From Caulochytrium protostelioides (taxonomy: Eukaryota; Chytridiomycota; Caulochytriomycetes; Caulochytriales; Caulochytriaceae), in assembly GCA_003615045.1 (NCBI GenBank), contig ML014189.1:1-64000 (forward strand): a stretch of DNA of 64,000 bases, written 5' to 3'. A model generated the notes under the pieces. The model saw only the letters and a program-made list of their open reading frames with translations. It did not search any database and was not told where the DNA came from. A program made the position numbers and the translations under genes. Positions within the stretch are counted from its first letter, which is position 1. Each line of letters opens with the position of its first letter. Positions 48,780 to 59,324 of this stretch are shown here, one piece after another.

Positions 48780-51700
48780 TCAGAGAGGCAGTTCGCTTTT
48801 CTCCAAAGTCTTCTGATACAGCTTTTCGAGGACGTCGTGCTGAGACGCAATCCATGGGTGGCACATGGTTTGCTCGATATTAGGGCGCTTGTCAGGATCA
48901 GGCTGTAACAATGCGGTGATCAAATCCTTGGCTACACATCATCAAGCAACATCAGAGAAACACACAAAGAATTGCGTGAACAACCGCTGTCATTGGTGCC
49001 AAGCATGGGTAGGGAGCAGACGGAAAGCTTACCTTCGGAAGAGACGTCTTTGAATGTCCGGTATTCGAACGTGAAACTGGCCATGCGTTTCCGCAGGATG
49101 CTCTCACGATCGTCATTACCGAAGGGAAGGCAGCCTCCGAGCCTGTTGAACAGCAGACGAGTCAGCAGAAAAAAGGCAAGACAACGAGGTATGGTGCAAG
49201 ACATAGTGAAGAGCAAAATAAAAATAGTCGATGTGAGTCGCTGTGCTTGACTGGTAGTATGAGGCGTGGCAGCTAGTAGCATGAATGCGATGGCAGAAGG
49301 GAGTCATGAAAGTCACATACATCGTATACAAGATACAGCCGGCAGCCCACAGATCGACATTTTTGCTATAACCGGCAACAGCGTTATCGAGAACTTCCGG
49401 AGCCTGTGTCGGGTAGCACAAAACATACGCAGAGCGTCCACAACGAAAAACAAACAAACGTCAACGAGAATGTGAGCATCGCTGCATACGATTCACATCA
49501 TCTGGCGCTGAATGGTGTTGACCACGGGCCATCAAAGGCAAAAGCAAAGGGAGCGTTACCAGATAGCTCACGGTTCCACAGGTGGTTTGCATCCGAGCCA
49601 ACGATCCATTTAAGATCTTGGCCATGCCAAAATCCCCAACGAACAGCCTGAACCCGACAATCCCGACGATTGCATCAAAGACATTGCAAATCAAATGGGA
49701 AGGGTGAGTCGTCATCGGCACGGCCTAAGAAGGCGTCAAGTTCATCGCAGCGAACAATCTGTCTCATGATCAGACGTCTGAGCGCTGTGTCATGTCGCGT
49801 GCATATTCATATGACAAGATCGCCTTACCGTCCAAACGGTGTCCGTTTCTCCAAAAGCAAGTTTTCAGGCTTGAGATCTCGGTGGGAAATGTTGCGCGTG
49901 TGCAGGTACTCAATGGCACGCAGCAGCTGGTAGAAGAAAAATTTCGCTTCGTGTTCCGGCAGGCTCCCCCGCTGAACGATATAGTCAAAAAGCTCGCCAC
50001 CATCGATTTTGGTCATAATGATGATGAGCAAGTCCTTCTGATGGATGATAGCGCGAATCCGAATGATGTTCGGATGGTTGACGGTGCGAAGGATGTTGAT
50101 CTCCTGATCCGTGCCACTCGCCATGTCGCCGGCCGTGTTGCCCATCCCCTTGGGGAGCCGAAGATGGGCTTCATCCATGATTTTGCACGCCAGGCGCTCA
50201 CACGTCATAAGGTCGACACCGAGACGAACCACCGCAAACGTGCCGCGGCCCAAAATGACGCTGTCGAAGATGTAGTAGCGGTTCTGGACACACAGCTTGT
50301 TGAAGATGGTCTGCGCCTCATACGGTGATGTCGCCGCGATAAAGACAAAGTCTGATAGCATCACAGACCGGATAATTACCGTCGTTGGGTGGCCATCCAG
50401 ATGATGTGATTCCGAAGGGACGGCGGTCGAAGGAGGCATGTGAAAGCGAACCAATGTGAGTAATTTCGAACAAACAACAGAAGGGCGGAAGGGCCGCGAA
50501 AAGAGAAAACTAACAGGGGGACAATGACGCCATATGGGGGCCAACGCGACGAGGATGGGAAGAGCCCATGCAGGGGCGGAGGCCGGCCCCGCAGAGGGGC
50601 CGCACGGCCTTCATCAGATTGTGAAACCCCCGCACGCCGGGTGCGTCATCGCGTGATGACCCCTAAGGAAGGAGGATCGCGCGTCTCGGCGGCCCCAACA
50701 AGGTGGCTCGCCTTTTTCGCGCCTTCGCTGTTGCTCTTTTAGGCTTTTTGGCTTGCGCCCGCATTTTGCCATGCAGCACGACCAAGAGCACTTACATTTG
50801 TCAAACTTAATCTCAATCTCAGCGTGACGCCCCAGCATCGCCTGCGAGAATCCACGTCATAACCCAAAGAGGTTAAACAGAATAAACCATCGATCAAGAC
50901 ACGCACGAGCATGAGTCGAATGAGACAAAAAAAGCACTTCACCAACGACCGTTGGGTGATCTGTACATGTGACCGTGCAGTACGTACCGTGTTTTTGAGG
51001 AGTCGCTTGCTACCGACCGTTGTGCCATTGGAACTCAAGTTCGTAATGGTGGCTGATCCATTGGCAGCCGGCTGAAAAAGTCACTCAAAGAGGACAGTCA
51101 CAGAAAGCAAAGAGTAAAGAAAGCGTGAGAAGCCATTGCTCATGCAAAGAGACTGCGGTGTTCGGGAGGTCATTCAAGCTTACCTTCGTGATGCGAAAAT
51201 GTGTCTTGGAGCAGTTCGGCGCATTCTGGACGCGAATGTCGACACGGGCGCTGCGACCTACAACATACTCGTCCTTGACCAGATCTGATATACAAAGCCA
51301 AAAACAGACAATAAAAAAAGAAAATAGAGTGGAGCCACATATGTGAGTCAGGCCATTTTTCAAAGCGAAGTCATCCAACTTTCAACAAGTCCATATTGGC
51401 TATTGACAATCAAGACGTTACCTTTGTAGCCGAAGCGTTCGTTGAGAACGTAGAGGCGACCCCACATCATGGGCGGCGGTTTAACGACCGTGGCGGCGGT
51501 TCCCGTAAAGGCGTCCACGCCATTCGCCGCGTTCCGACCGTTCATGGGACTCTCGAGTGGCTGGGTGCCTGTGGACCATGGATCCACAGTCGCCACAGCA
51601 GGGGGCACCGCCTGGCCCTGCACGGGGACTGGTGGCGGTATGGCGGCTGCCGCCGGGACGTGCACGATTGGTACGATAGGCACGGCGGGATGGCCCTGAG

Positions 51701-51974
51701 CGGCCACCGCGCGGTAATGCGCATCCACCTCGGCCTGAGCACGATTCTCATTCCGTATGCGAGCATACGCCTGGGCTTGGGCGAGCGCCTGCGCTTGAGC
51801 CTGCGCTTGAGCCTGGGCCTGGGCCTGAGCCTGGGCCTGAATCTGAGCATGGACCTGGGCCTGGGCCAGGGCTTGGGCTTGGGCTTGGGCTTGGGCTTGG
51901 GCTTGGGCCTGGACATGAGCTTGCGCGGGGCTGCTGACAACGGACGGATACGCGTTGGACGGGGGGCTGCTCAT
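48780..51974 (-). CDS. CHK2: FHA-domain checkpoint kinase, CHK2/Cds1/Rad53 family, nine exons
   Basis: DNA-damage or replication checkpoint Ser/Thr kinase. Exons (minus strand, in order): 51974-51422, 51284-51184, 51071-50988, 50841-50796, 50351-49829, 49647-49560, 49403-49321, 49142-49033, 48931-48780. Every intron is GT...AG and all phases agree, giving 579 aa. Exon 1 encodes a Gln/Ala dipeptide tract. The FHA domain (~177-275) shows GRS, THFRITK and [10 protein letters not shown] across four exons. Kinase: GRGTFAVV (296-303), Lys318 (LACKI), HRDLKPENL (Asp420), DFG (441-443), APE (466-468), and [14 protein letters not shown]. The protein ends soon after the kinase ([17 protein letters not shown]). 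Introns are 101-181 nt except intron 4 (444 nt). An ATG at 52046 would add 24 residues. An SQ/TQ cluster typical of CHK2 is not evident. Confidence 0.93.
50352..50795 (-). other. Intron 4 of the CHK2-like gene (444 nt)
   Basis: Donor AAAT|GTAAGT, acceptor GCTATCAG|AC. It is the longest intron of the gene and remains open at its 3' end in the kinase frame, so a gene caller may wrongly start the kinase inside it (for example at the ATG near 50436). Confidence 0.85.
51775..51925 (-). repeat. Gln-Ala dipeptide-coding repeat in exon 1
   Basis: Hexameric GCCCAG/GCTCAA-type units encode about 25 AQ dipeptides N-terminal to the FHA domain. Confidence 0.85.
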
Positions 51975-53267
51975 GACGGTGGTGGGGTGCTGGTGGGGAA
52001 GGTTACTGCTCCTGGCAGTCGGATCAAGGGCACGGACACCCAGCATGGCGTGTGGGCGAGGTCCAAGGATCCGTGACGAAGTGGCGAGCACAAGTGCTGG
52101 TGAATCCAAGAAACCCGACGGTCAAGCGTCTTCTTTTTTGTGCGCCCTGGATACCGTGTTCCGGGAGGATCCCGTATTGGTCAATGCTGCTTGATGCCTA
52201 AGGGGCGGGGCCGACGAGAAATCGATATGGCTCAATGTTTGTGATGAAGTCGCACGAGTGTTGATGCGGCCCTCAAGCGCCAAGTAAAATGAGGATAAAA
52301 AGGGGGGAGAAAGGGGGGCGCTGCGCGATTGGTGTGCGGTACAAGGAACAATGAGAACGGGGCGAATACCAATGCAGTGTGACGCCATGTCTCCGTCAAC
52401 GAAGCGGTGTCGCCGTCTGGTGTCTTCAGCGCGTCTGAGTATACTTGGAATCGAGGGTATGGGAGGATCGCGACGAAGCGTGCGTCTATGCGTTGTTATA
52501 CATGTGTGGCATCGCCCGGGCGGAGGCGGCTGCGGCCCGATGGCGATCGAGCTGCGGTGCTGGGAACAAGCTTTTTTTTTTTGCCCGGGGGTGGGGCCTC
52601 GGCCCCGACGGCGTCGTCGGGTCGATCGCCGTGTGGGCCGGTTGCCACTCCCCGCCGGCGGCGGGCTCACGCGGAGAGGCCGCCTGTCGTCATTCAGGCC
52701 GATACCGGGCGCGTGTCCCCCACACGGTCGTCGGCCGAAATGACGCGGCCCGGTGGAAGCCAGACGGCGAATGACCGATCGGGCGGCCGGTGGCACCGTA
52801 GGCCGCTCGCAGCGACGACCATGGGGAGGGTCCCCGGGAGCCGGATCGTCCATCGCCGCAGGCCTCCACCAACGGCCGCGACACCAGGCGGGGCCGACCG
52901 CGCTGACGCGGGCCGCGATGCAAGACAGGGCCACCCTCGCTGGGGCGCTGCCCCACGGAAGACCACCGGACCGGCCACGGGACGGGTGGTGCGCCTTCAG
53001 AAATGACGACAGACCCCGTCGACACGGAACCCCACCGACGTGGTGGAGCCAGAAGCCCCAGGCGCAAGCCTCCTCGCCGCCGCTGTCGGCGAGGACGAAC
53101 GAAGACTCGCGCGGACGACGACGTCGATAGCGATATCGATAGCGGCCACGGGGGTGGGTCCTCGAGAGCGGCGTGGCTTAGCACCCGTCTGAGCCACACC
53201 AGCGACCCGCGCCGCCGTTGGTCCGTGTTGGTCCAGCATTCCCGGGCGTCGCGCGATAGGACACCGT
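51975..53267. other. Intergenic ~1.3 kb
   Basis: A run of eleven T's at 52572-52582 is not preceded by a recognisable Pol III gene. Otherwise GC-rich sequence with overlapping non-conserved frames. Confidence 0.5.
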
Positions 53268-54350
53268 TCACGTGGCGGGTGCAGCATCCGCGGGCCAGGC
53301 ATGCGCCGGGGAGGCCGTGGCTGCCGCGGCACTCGCGCCGTAGGCCCCCGTCGCCGTGAGCACGCCGTCCATGAGCACATCATGGTGCTCGCGCGGGATG
53401 GGCTCCGCCACGAGCTGGCAGCTCAGGGCGACGGCGAGCGTGGTCATCGGGCACACGCCCAACGACTGAACGACGGCGCGCCGGTAACCGCGCAGCCAGG
53501 TGTCGTAGAAGCCCTTGCCGTGGCCGAGACGGCCGCCGTGAGCATCGAACGCGACGCCCGGTACAATCACGAGCGCGCAGCCGCCCGCGGCCATCACGTC
53601 GCGTCGCGGCCGCGTGCCGTGACGCTCCGTGGCGACGGTCAGCGGCACGGTCGGGATGCCCCAGCGGTCGCGCGGCAGCGCAGCAATTTCGGCGGTCGAG
53701 GTGACCTCCAGCATGCGCATGGACGCCATGGCGACCGCGGGCGTCGGCGTCAGCACCGAGCCGTCCGCCGCCGTCGTCTGGTTCAGCCGCGGCGGCTGGA
53801 GGGTCACTGGCACAAAGCAGCCCTTCCCATCCGCCAGGATCTGGTCCACGAGGGCCGCCGTCTGCAGCTCGCCGTCCGGCATACTCAGGTACACGCTCAC
53901 GTTGCGTGCGGCTTGGTAGACCGGCAGCCGGCGGATCTGGTCGCACACGCGTTGCGACTCGGCCGCGATCACGGCGGGGCTCAGCGTCTTGAGCACGCGC
54001 GCCATCTCGGACCGCAGCCGCTTCTTGGCGGCGCGCACCTCGGACGTCCGCTGCGCCGCCGCTGCGGCCTCTGCCGGGGTCATGGTGGACGCGTCACTCG
54101 CCGCCGGGGCGGCGGCGGCGGAAGCGGTACCTCTCATAGCGGAGGCGTGCCGAAGGCGCGTCAGCGCCGGCGAAGCCGGCAGGGCGGCGGGCGCCGCAGG
54201 GGCATCGGCCGTGGCTGGGGTGATGGACATGGCGCGTGCTCCCGCAACGGCCGCTGATGGCGTCACTTCACGCAGTCGTGCTAGAGTGGACGGAAACGCG
54301 GGGCGTCCCGCAGAGACCACGTTGGGACTGAGACGGCGTGGCCGCCACAT
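53268..54350 (-). CDS. FAU1: 5-formyltetrahydrofolate cyclo-ligase (MTHFS/Fau1)
   Basis: Converts 5-formyl-THF to 5,10-methenyl-THF using ATP, the only enzyme that recycles folinic acid. The core (~190 residues) has VRAAKKRLRSEMARVLK at its N-terminus (Lys/Arg contacts with phosphate), VSVYLSMPDGELQTAALVDQ, GKGCFVPVTLQPP, WGIPTV, and the ATP/Mg loop LVIVPGVAFDAHGGRLGHGKG then FYD. It ends with the family's CQLVAEPIPREHHDVLMDGVLT. I start at the ATG at 54350 because MWRPRRLSPNVVSAGRPAFP is basic and Ser-rich like a mitochondrial presequence (yeast Fau1 is mitochondrial), giving 360 aa; ATGs at 54230 and closer to the core are alternatives. An Ala-rich linker precedes the core and a 25-residue Ala-rich tail follows it. 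Confidence 0.92.
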   Translation of the reverse strand: MWRPRRLSPNVVSAGRPAFPSTLARLREVTPSAAVAGARAMSITPATADAPAAPAALPASPALTRLRHASAMRGTASAAAAPAASDASTMTPAEAAAAAQRTSEVRAAKKRLRSEMARVLKTLSPAVIAAESQRVCDQIRRLPVYQAARNVSVYLSMPDGELQTAALVDQILADGKGCFVPVTLQPPRLNQTTAADGSVLTPTPAVAMASMRMLEVTSTAEIAALPRDRWGIPTVPLTVATERHGTRPRRDVMAAGGCALVIVPGVAFDAHGGRLGHGKGFYDTWLRGYRRAVVQSLGVCPMTTLAVALSCQLVAEPIPREHHDVLMDGVLTATGAYGASAAAATASPAHAWPADAAPAT

Positions 54351-54478
54351 GAGCAGGAAACACGCGGCCAGTATGAAAACAAACAAATCAGAGACTGCGA
54401 GATCACCAGGAACAGATCGATGGTAGCGAGCCCCGTTATTCGCGTCGCGACGGAGCTTTCGGCGGAAAAACAAAATGA

Positions 54479-55465
54479 TCATGCACCGCGGAGAGCCGTG
54501 AGCCCCTCGTAGATGGCCCCCACGTGGCGAGCAGGACAGGCCAGCCAAGTTGTCTCGGCGATGATCGGCTGACCCTCCCCAAAAAAGAAGTGGCGATCCG
54601 TCCTCACCTGCCGGATCATTGGCCCCGCAGTATCGGCACTATCGCCCTGGCTGAGTTCCGCGCCCTCCTCGGACCCCCGCCGTCCGCTGTGCTCCGCCAA
54701 CGTCGCGCCCAGCGCACCAGAGACATCGGGTGGTGTGGCGTGTGCGAGGGGGCCCCCGGAAGGCCCCGGCGCTGTCGTGAGGCCGCCACGGCTGGTTTAA
54801 GCGTTGGGGGAAGGCGCCGCGGCTAGCGCACCGCGCCCAAGCTCCTGCAGGATGTCCTTGCCGTTAGCCATCGTCGTGGCTATCGGCGGTCGAAGGGCCG
54901 TCGCCATCGCACGACGATTCCCGACGATTTCCGCGACAGGGACAGGATCAACCGTCGATCACATCGGGTTCGGGGCAGGACGGTGCCCCACCATCGCAGA
55001 TTGCCGTCAGTCATGGCACCAGAAAGATGAGAACCCGGTCTAATCATCGAGAGCCACAGCGAAGAGTCCGCAAGAGGGTGACGACTTCCACTTACCGTGC
55101 ACGGCCCAGACGCTCATGATGGGCCGCTCGATGGGCGGGGCGCTGGCCTGGTAGACGACCGGCGCGTCGGCATCGATATCAGCATCGGGCTGCGCATGAT
55201 CTTCACCGGCGTCGTGGGTATGCACGCGTTCCCATGCTAATGGGAACCGTGCGATCCGATGGAGGTGCAGATCAGATGACCCGACCAGGCCAGCATTCAG
55301 CGTTGGAAGTCGAAGAGGGTGAGTGGGCCGATCTCGTCGCATCGATGGTGGCATGCTTCTGTTCCCGGATGGCGGATATCAGAGGACGACCGCAGCGGTC
55401 TTACCAGCCATCAGGAACTCGCGGGCGGCCTTCGCGTCGAAGTCTGGCGCGGCCGCGTCCAGCAT
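54479..55465 (-). CDS. Probable small multi-exon gene, function unknown
   Basis: Inferred from splice signals, not from homology. Exon 1 55465-55405 (MLDAAAPDFDAKAAREFLMA, donor GCTG|GTAAGA). Exon 2 55236-55096 (acceptor CCATTAG; WERVHTHDAGEDHAQPD ... APPIERPIMSVWAVH; donor CACG|GTAAGT). The 3' part has phase-compatible options. One adds exon 3 54879-54832 (ATTMANGKDILQELGR, weak donor GTGCGC) and exon 4 54771-54479 (acceptor CGACAG; ends GEGQPIIAETTWLACPARHV... then GLTALRGA). Reading exon 3 through would instead stop at 54797 (about 94 aa). The peptides have balanced composition (Trp, His, Tyr, Ile, Phe), unlike the Arg/Pro noise of spurious frames here. It ends ~130 bp upstream of the FAU1 start. 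No family recognised. Confidence 0.42.
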
Positions 55466-56387
55466 GGTGATCACCCCGTGCAATCGCGCACAGTGAGGGC
55501 TGTTGTGACACGCACGTTCAGACTGGGCCGATCGTGACCGCAGCGCCCAAACGTGGGACGATGCAAGCGATACAAGCCGAAGCGAATGACTACAAGCAAC
55601 GACGGAGAAAACGCGGTCTTGATCGATCGCTCACGGGTGGTCGTCGGTGGCACCATCACGGATCGCCCCGTCTCGATCTCTTCCGCACCCCCTCGCGATC
55701 GACGGCTTTCTGGAGCGTGACACCGCTCCAATCGGCGTTGCTGATCCATGAATCCTGTGCACCCTTACGACCGCTCGGCCGGCGGCTCGGCCGGCGGCTC
55801 GATCGATGGCGATCAGGTTACGGCCGCGCCGACGCCGCCTGTCGCGACCTCCCCTTCCTCCCCCGCAAGCTGGCGCCACCTCTGCCGGCATCACGGACCC
55901 TGGACCCTCGACGGGGCTCGCCGCACGCCCGGGTGGCGCAGCAGCCGTGTCGGTGGTCGGCCCTGGCATGCTTTCCGACGTCGGTGGGGTGCCGCCGCTC
56001 GAGGGGCGCCGCGGCGCACCTGCCGCTCGCGGCGACGTGGCGGCGATCCGCCTTAGGACCCTATACAACCCACCAACACGGCGCCCCGCCTCCCCACCGC
56101 GTGCTGCCGCCGGCGCTCCCCACCTGCTGCCAACCGCCTCCGCGGCCGCACCGCCAATCCAGCGGCGTCTGCGGGTCCCGCGCGTGTTCTGTTGTTCGTA
56201 TTGTCACGGCGTGTTCCCGCCGACGGCGTCCTGCGTGATCTGCGGCCCCTGGTGAGGCGCTCTCCCTCGCTCCAGACCAGACTGCCGCGTCTGGCCACCG
56301 CGTGCGTTCGCTTCGCCCCCGGACACTGCCTGGTCGACGGCCGCCAGACTCCGCGCGTCGCCCCGGACGGTCTCGGACGGCGCCGCC
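55466..56387. other. Intergenic upstream of the SNF2 gene
   Basis: Divergent promoter region, ~920 bp. It contains three copies of a CGGCTCGGCCGG-type unit near 55776-55803. No gene is supported. Confidence 0.5.
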
Positions 56388-59324
56388 ATGGCGGGGGACG
56401 GCGCCGCCGCGCCGCCCGCGTGCAAGTGCGGCAAACCGAGCAATCGGCTGCAGTCGCAGAAGGAGAATGCCAACAAAGGCCGGTTCTTCTTTGCGTGCGC
56501 GACGCGCTCCTGCAACTTCTTTGCCTGGGAAGGATCGGCACAGGCTGCTGCCGGCGGTGGCCGAGGCGGCGGCGGCGGCGGCGGCAGCGCGAGCAGCAGC
56601 CAGGCCCGGCCGCATGCCGCGATGCCGCCGCCGGGCCAGCGCGTGCTGCCCTTTGCGAGCCAGCGCAGCCAAGGGAGCCAGCCGTCCGTCCCCTTCGCGT
56701 TTCCGCCCACGCCGCCCGTCACCAGCGCGAGCGCCATCACGGGCGCGAGCGGCGGCGGGCGGTCGAGCACGGGGTCCATGGACCTGTTCCGGCAGGGCGC
56801 GACGCGCGTGACGGCAGACTTTGAAGTCTACAACGACGCAGACGTGCTGTGCGTATTCTCGGTCCTGCCGGCGCCATCGATCCTCGCGGCGCTGCGGGAC
56901 TTCAAGCCGGCAGGATGCTGCCGCCCGGCCGACAGCGAGAGCAGCAAGGAACAGGCCAGCCACACGCGCTGGCTCGTCCCAAACGACCGGTACCGTTCCG
57001 TCGTGGTGATGCTGAAGGAGCTGCCGGACGCGACCGTGACCGTCAAGGGTATCCCCGACTATGTGTGGAAGCTGGTGGAGCGCGAGCGCGCGGGCCAGTC
57101 GCGCGACAAGGCGGCGCAGACGCTGGCCGAGATGGAAGCGCGGATCCCGCCAACGCTGTTCCAGAAGCTGCGGCCCTTCCAGCGCGACGGCATCCAGTCG
57201 GCCATCCTCAAGGGCGGACGGGTCCTGATCGGTGACGAGATGGGCCTTGGCAAGACCGTGCAGGCGCTCGGTCTGTGCAGCTTCTTTCGGCCCGCGTGGC
57301 CGGTGCTCATTATCTGCCCCTCATCGCTGCGCCTCACGTGGGCGGCGGAGATCCAGCGCTGGCTCGAGCTCGAGCCGTACCGCGTCCAGGTCCTGATGAC
57401 GGCCAAAGACGTGCCCGACCCATTCAAGGAAATTGTGATCGTGTCGTATGATCTGTGCTCGCGCGCGCCCCTGTCGGGGATCCTCACAAAAACCAAATAC
57501 CAGATCATCGTCGCGGACGAGTGCCACTACCTCAAGTCCCGCGATGCGAAGCGGACCAAGACCATCGTGCCCATGATCAAGGCCAGCCAGTATGCCATCA
57601 TGCTTTCCGGGACCCCCGCCCTGTCGCGGCCCATGGAGCTGTACACGCAGGTCACGGCGCTCGTGAAGCTGGCCTTCCCCAGCATGGGCCAGTATGGCCA
57701 GCGCTACTGCGACGCCAAGATGACTCACTTCGGGATGGACTACTCGGGCTCGAGCCATCTCGGCGAGCTCTACTGGTTCCTCGAGAAATGCGTCATGATC
57801 CGCCGGCTCAAGAAAAACGTGCTGAAGGAACTCCCGCCCAAGACCCGTCAGTGCATTTACGTCGATCTGGGTCACGGTTCGAAGGGCGGTGGCAAGAGTC
57901 TCGCGCAGATCGGCAAGCAGCTCGCGGCCCTCGGCCAGGACGGCGGCAGCGGCGGACTGAATGACCCCCGCTTCATGGAGCTCTACATGATGACCGGCGT
58001 CGCCAAGATCCCCGCGGTGATCGAGTATCTGCGGGACGTCTTCCACAACACGGACAAAAAGTTCCTCGTGTTTGCGCACCACATCGAGGTCCTCAACGCG
58101 CTGTCGAAGTTCGTCGAGACGGACCTGAAGGTCGGGTACATCCGCATCGACGGTAGCACGCCCGCGGCGCAGCGCCAGGAGCTCTGCGACCGCTTCCAGA
58201 CGCGCGAGGATGTTCGTGTCGCGGTGCTCGGCATTGTCGCGGCCGGCGTGGGCCTCACGCTGCACCGCGCCGATCTCGTCATCTTCGCTGAGCTTTTCTG
58301 GACGCCTGCGCAGCTGATGCAGGCCGAGGACCGCGCCCACCGCCTCGGCCGCCAGAGCCACGTCGACATCAAGTATATCCTCGCCAAGGGCACGCTCGAC
58401 GACCGCCAATGGCCGCTCATCCAGAGCAAGCTCGAGGTCATCGGCCGCGCCGTCGACGGCTGCAGCGAGAGCGTCAACATGAACGCCGAGCGCGTCGAGA
58501 TCGATGCGAACGGCCGCGGGCCCGGGGGTCCGCCGTCGATGCTGCCGCCCGACCAGCGCCGCCTCACCTTTGGGCCCACGCCGCCCGCCCGCCGCGTGGG
58601 CGACGACGGCGACGCCCCGACGCGGTCCTCGCCGTCCTCAGGCACGCTCGAGAAACGCCGGCTCTCGCGCTCCTCCGTGAGCGCGTCGCCGCCGTCACCT
58701 CCGCTCGCAGAGACCCACGCGGCGCGCCACGTGGCGCACGGCGCGCCGTCCCTGCTCTCCCACGCCGTGCCGTCCGCCAGCGACCGCACGGCGGCCGCCG
58801 AGAGGCTGCCGAAGCGGGTCCGTGGGATGGACACGGCATCGGCACCGTCCAGCCGGCGCGTGAGCGCGCAGCCGGCGGCCGCGGCGACGCCGTCGTCCTG
58901 GCCGCCCTCGCGGTCCCCGCGCGCCGATGCCGCTGCTCCGACGCCCGCGACGCCCCGCGAGCGGGTGTCGCCTCCCGCCACAACGCCGGAAGGCAGCACG
59001 ACGCCGCCGGGCCCGCCGCCGCTGCAGGACTGGCGAGACATCTCGAGCCTGTGGGCCGTGGACGAAGGGCTTGATCTGCCGCCGCTCGCGTCGGCGACGT
59101 CGGCGTCGATCCTGATGGCGCCGGACGCCGTGGCCCAGGGCCCTGGCGACCCCGCCGCCGCGGCGCGGTCATTGTCGCCGCCGCGGCGAGGCGCACCCAC
59201 CGCTGGCGCGGACGTCGTCGACGCCATGGGCGACGGTGACGCGCTGGGCGACGACGCGTTCCCTGACTTCCTGGACGATCCGGCCGTGCTGGCTGAGCTG
59301 GACGCGACGCTGGATGCGTTGTGA
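56388..59324 (+). CDS. GRF-zinc-finger SNF2 helicase, SMARCAL1/ZRANB3-like
   Basis: An ATP-dependent DNA translocase related to the annealing helicases that remodel stalled forks. Residues 12-48 form a GRF zinc finger (CKCGKPSNRLQ ... GRFFFACATRSCNFFAW), a ssDNA-binding module. A Gly/Ser/Pro linker follows. Residues ~142-232 resemble a HARP domain (FEVYNDADVLCVFSV, then RYRSVVVMLKELPD, VWKLVE). SNF2 core: LRPFQRDGIQSAI, Walker A GDEMGLGKTVQA (282-293), LIICPSSLRLTWAAEI, motif II ADECHYLKS (DECH instead of DESH), MLSGTPALSRPMEL, MIRRLKKNVLKELPPK, then KFLVFAHHIEVLNAL, GVGLTLHRADLVIFAEL and the arginine-finger motif QAEDRAHRLGRQSHVDI. The C-terminal ~270 residues are Ser/Ala/Pro-rich ending in an acidic stretch. 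978 aa; start at the first ATG, 8 codons before the zinc finger. Confidence 0.93.
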   Translation: MAGDGAAAPPACKCGKPSNRLQSQKENANKGRFFFACATRSCNFFAWEGSAQAAAGGGRGGGGGGGSASSSQARPHAAMPPPGQRVLPFASQRSQGSQPSVPFAFPPTPPVTSASAITGASGGGRSSTGSMDLFRQGATRVTADFEVYNDADVLCVFSVLPAPSILAALRDFKPAGCCRPADSESSKEQASHTRWLVPNDRYRSVVVMLKELPDATVTVKGIPDYVWKLVERERAGQSRDKAAQTLAEMEARIPPTLFQKLRPFQRDGIQSAILKGGRVLIGDEMGLGKTVQALGLCSFFRPAWPVLIICPSSLRLTWAAEIQRWLELEPYRVQVLMTAKDVPDPFKEIVIVSYDLCSRAPLSGILTKTKYQIIVADECHYLKSRDAKRTKTIVPMIKASQYAIMLSGTPALSRPMELYTQVTALVKLAFPSMGQYGQRYCDAKMTHFGMDYSGSSHLGELYWFLEKCVMIRRLKKNVLKELPPKTRQCIYVDLGHGSKGGGKSLAQIGKQLAALGQDGGSGGLNDPRFMELYMMTGVAKIPAVIEYLRDVFHNTDKKFLVFAHHIEVLNALSKFVETDLKVGYIRIDGSTPAAQRQELCDRFQTREDVRVAVLGIVAAGVGLTLHRADLVIFAELFWTPAQLMQAEDRAHRLGRQSHVDIKYILAKGTLDDRQWPLIQSKLEVIGRAVDGCSESVNMNAERVEIDANGRGPGGPPSMLPPDQRRLTFGPTPPARRVGDDGDAPTRSSPSSGTLEKRRLSRSSVSASPPSPPLAETHAARHVAHGAPSLLSHAVPSASDRTAAAERLPKRVRGMDTASAPSSRRVSAQPAAAATPSSWPPSRSPRADAAAPTPATPRERVSPPATTPEGSTTPPGPPPLQDWRDISSLWAVDEGLDLPPLASATSASILMAPDAVAQGPGDPAAAARSLSPPRRGAPTAGADVVDAMGDGDALGDDAFPDFLDDPAVLAELDATLDAL

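Noticed and set aside
52572-52582. T11 run as a Pol III terminator
   Set aside because: No A/B boxes or tRNA-like fold in the preceding 150 bp.
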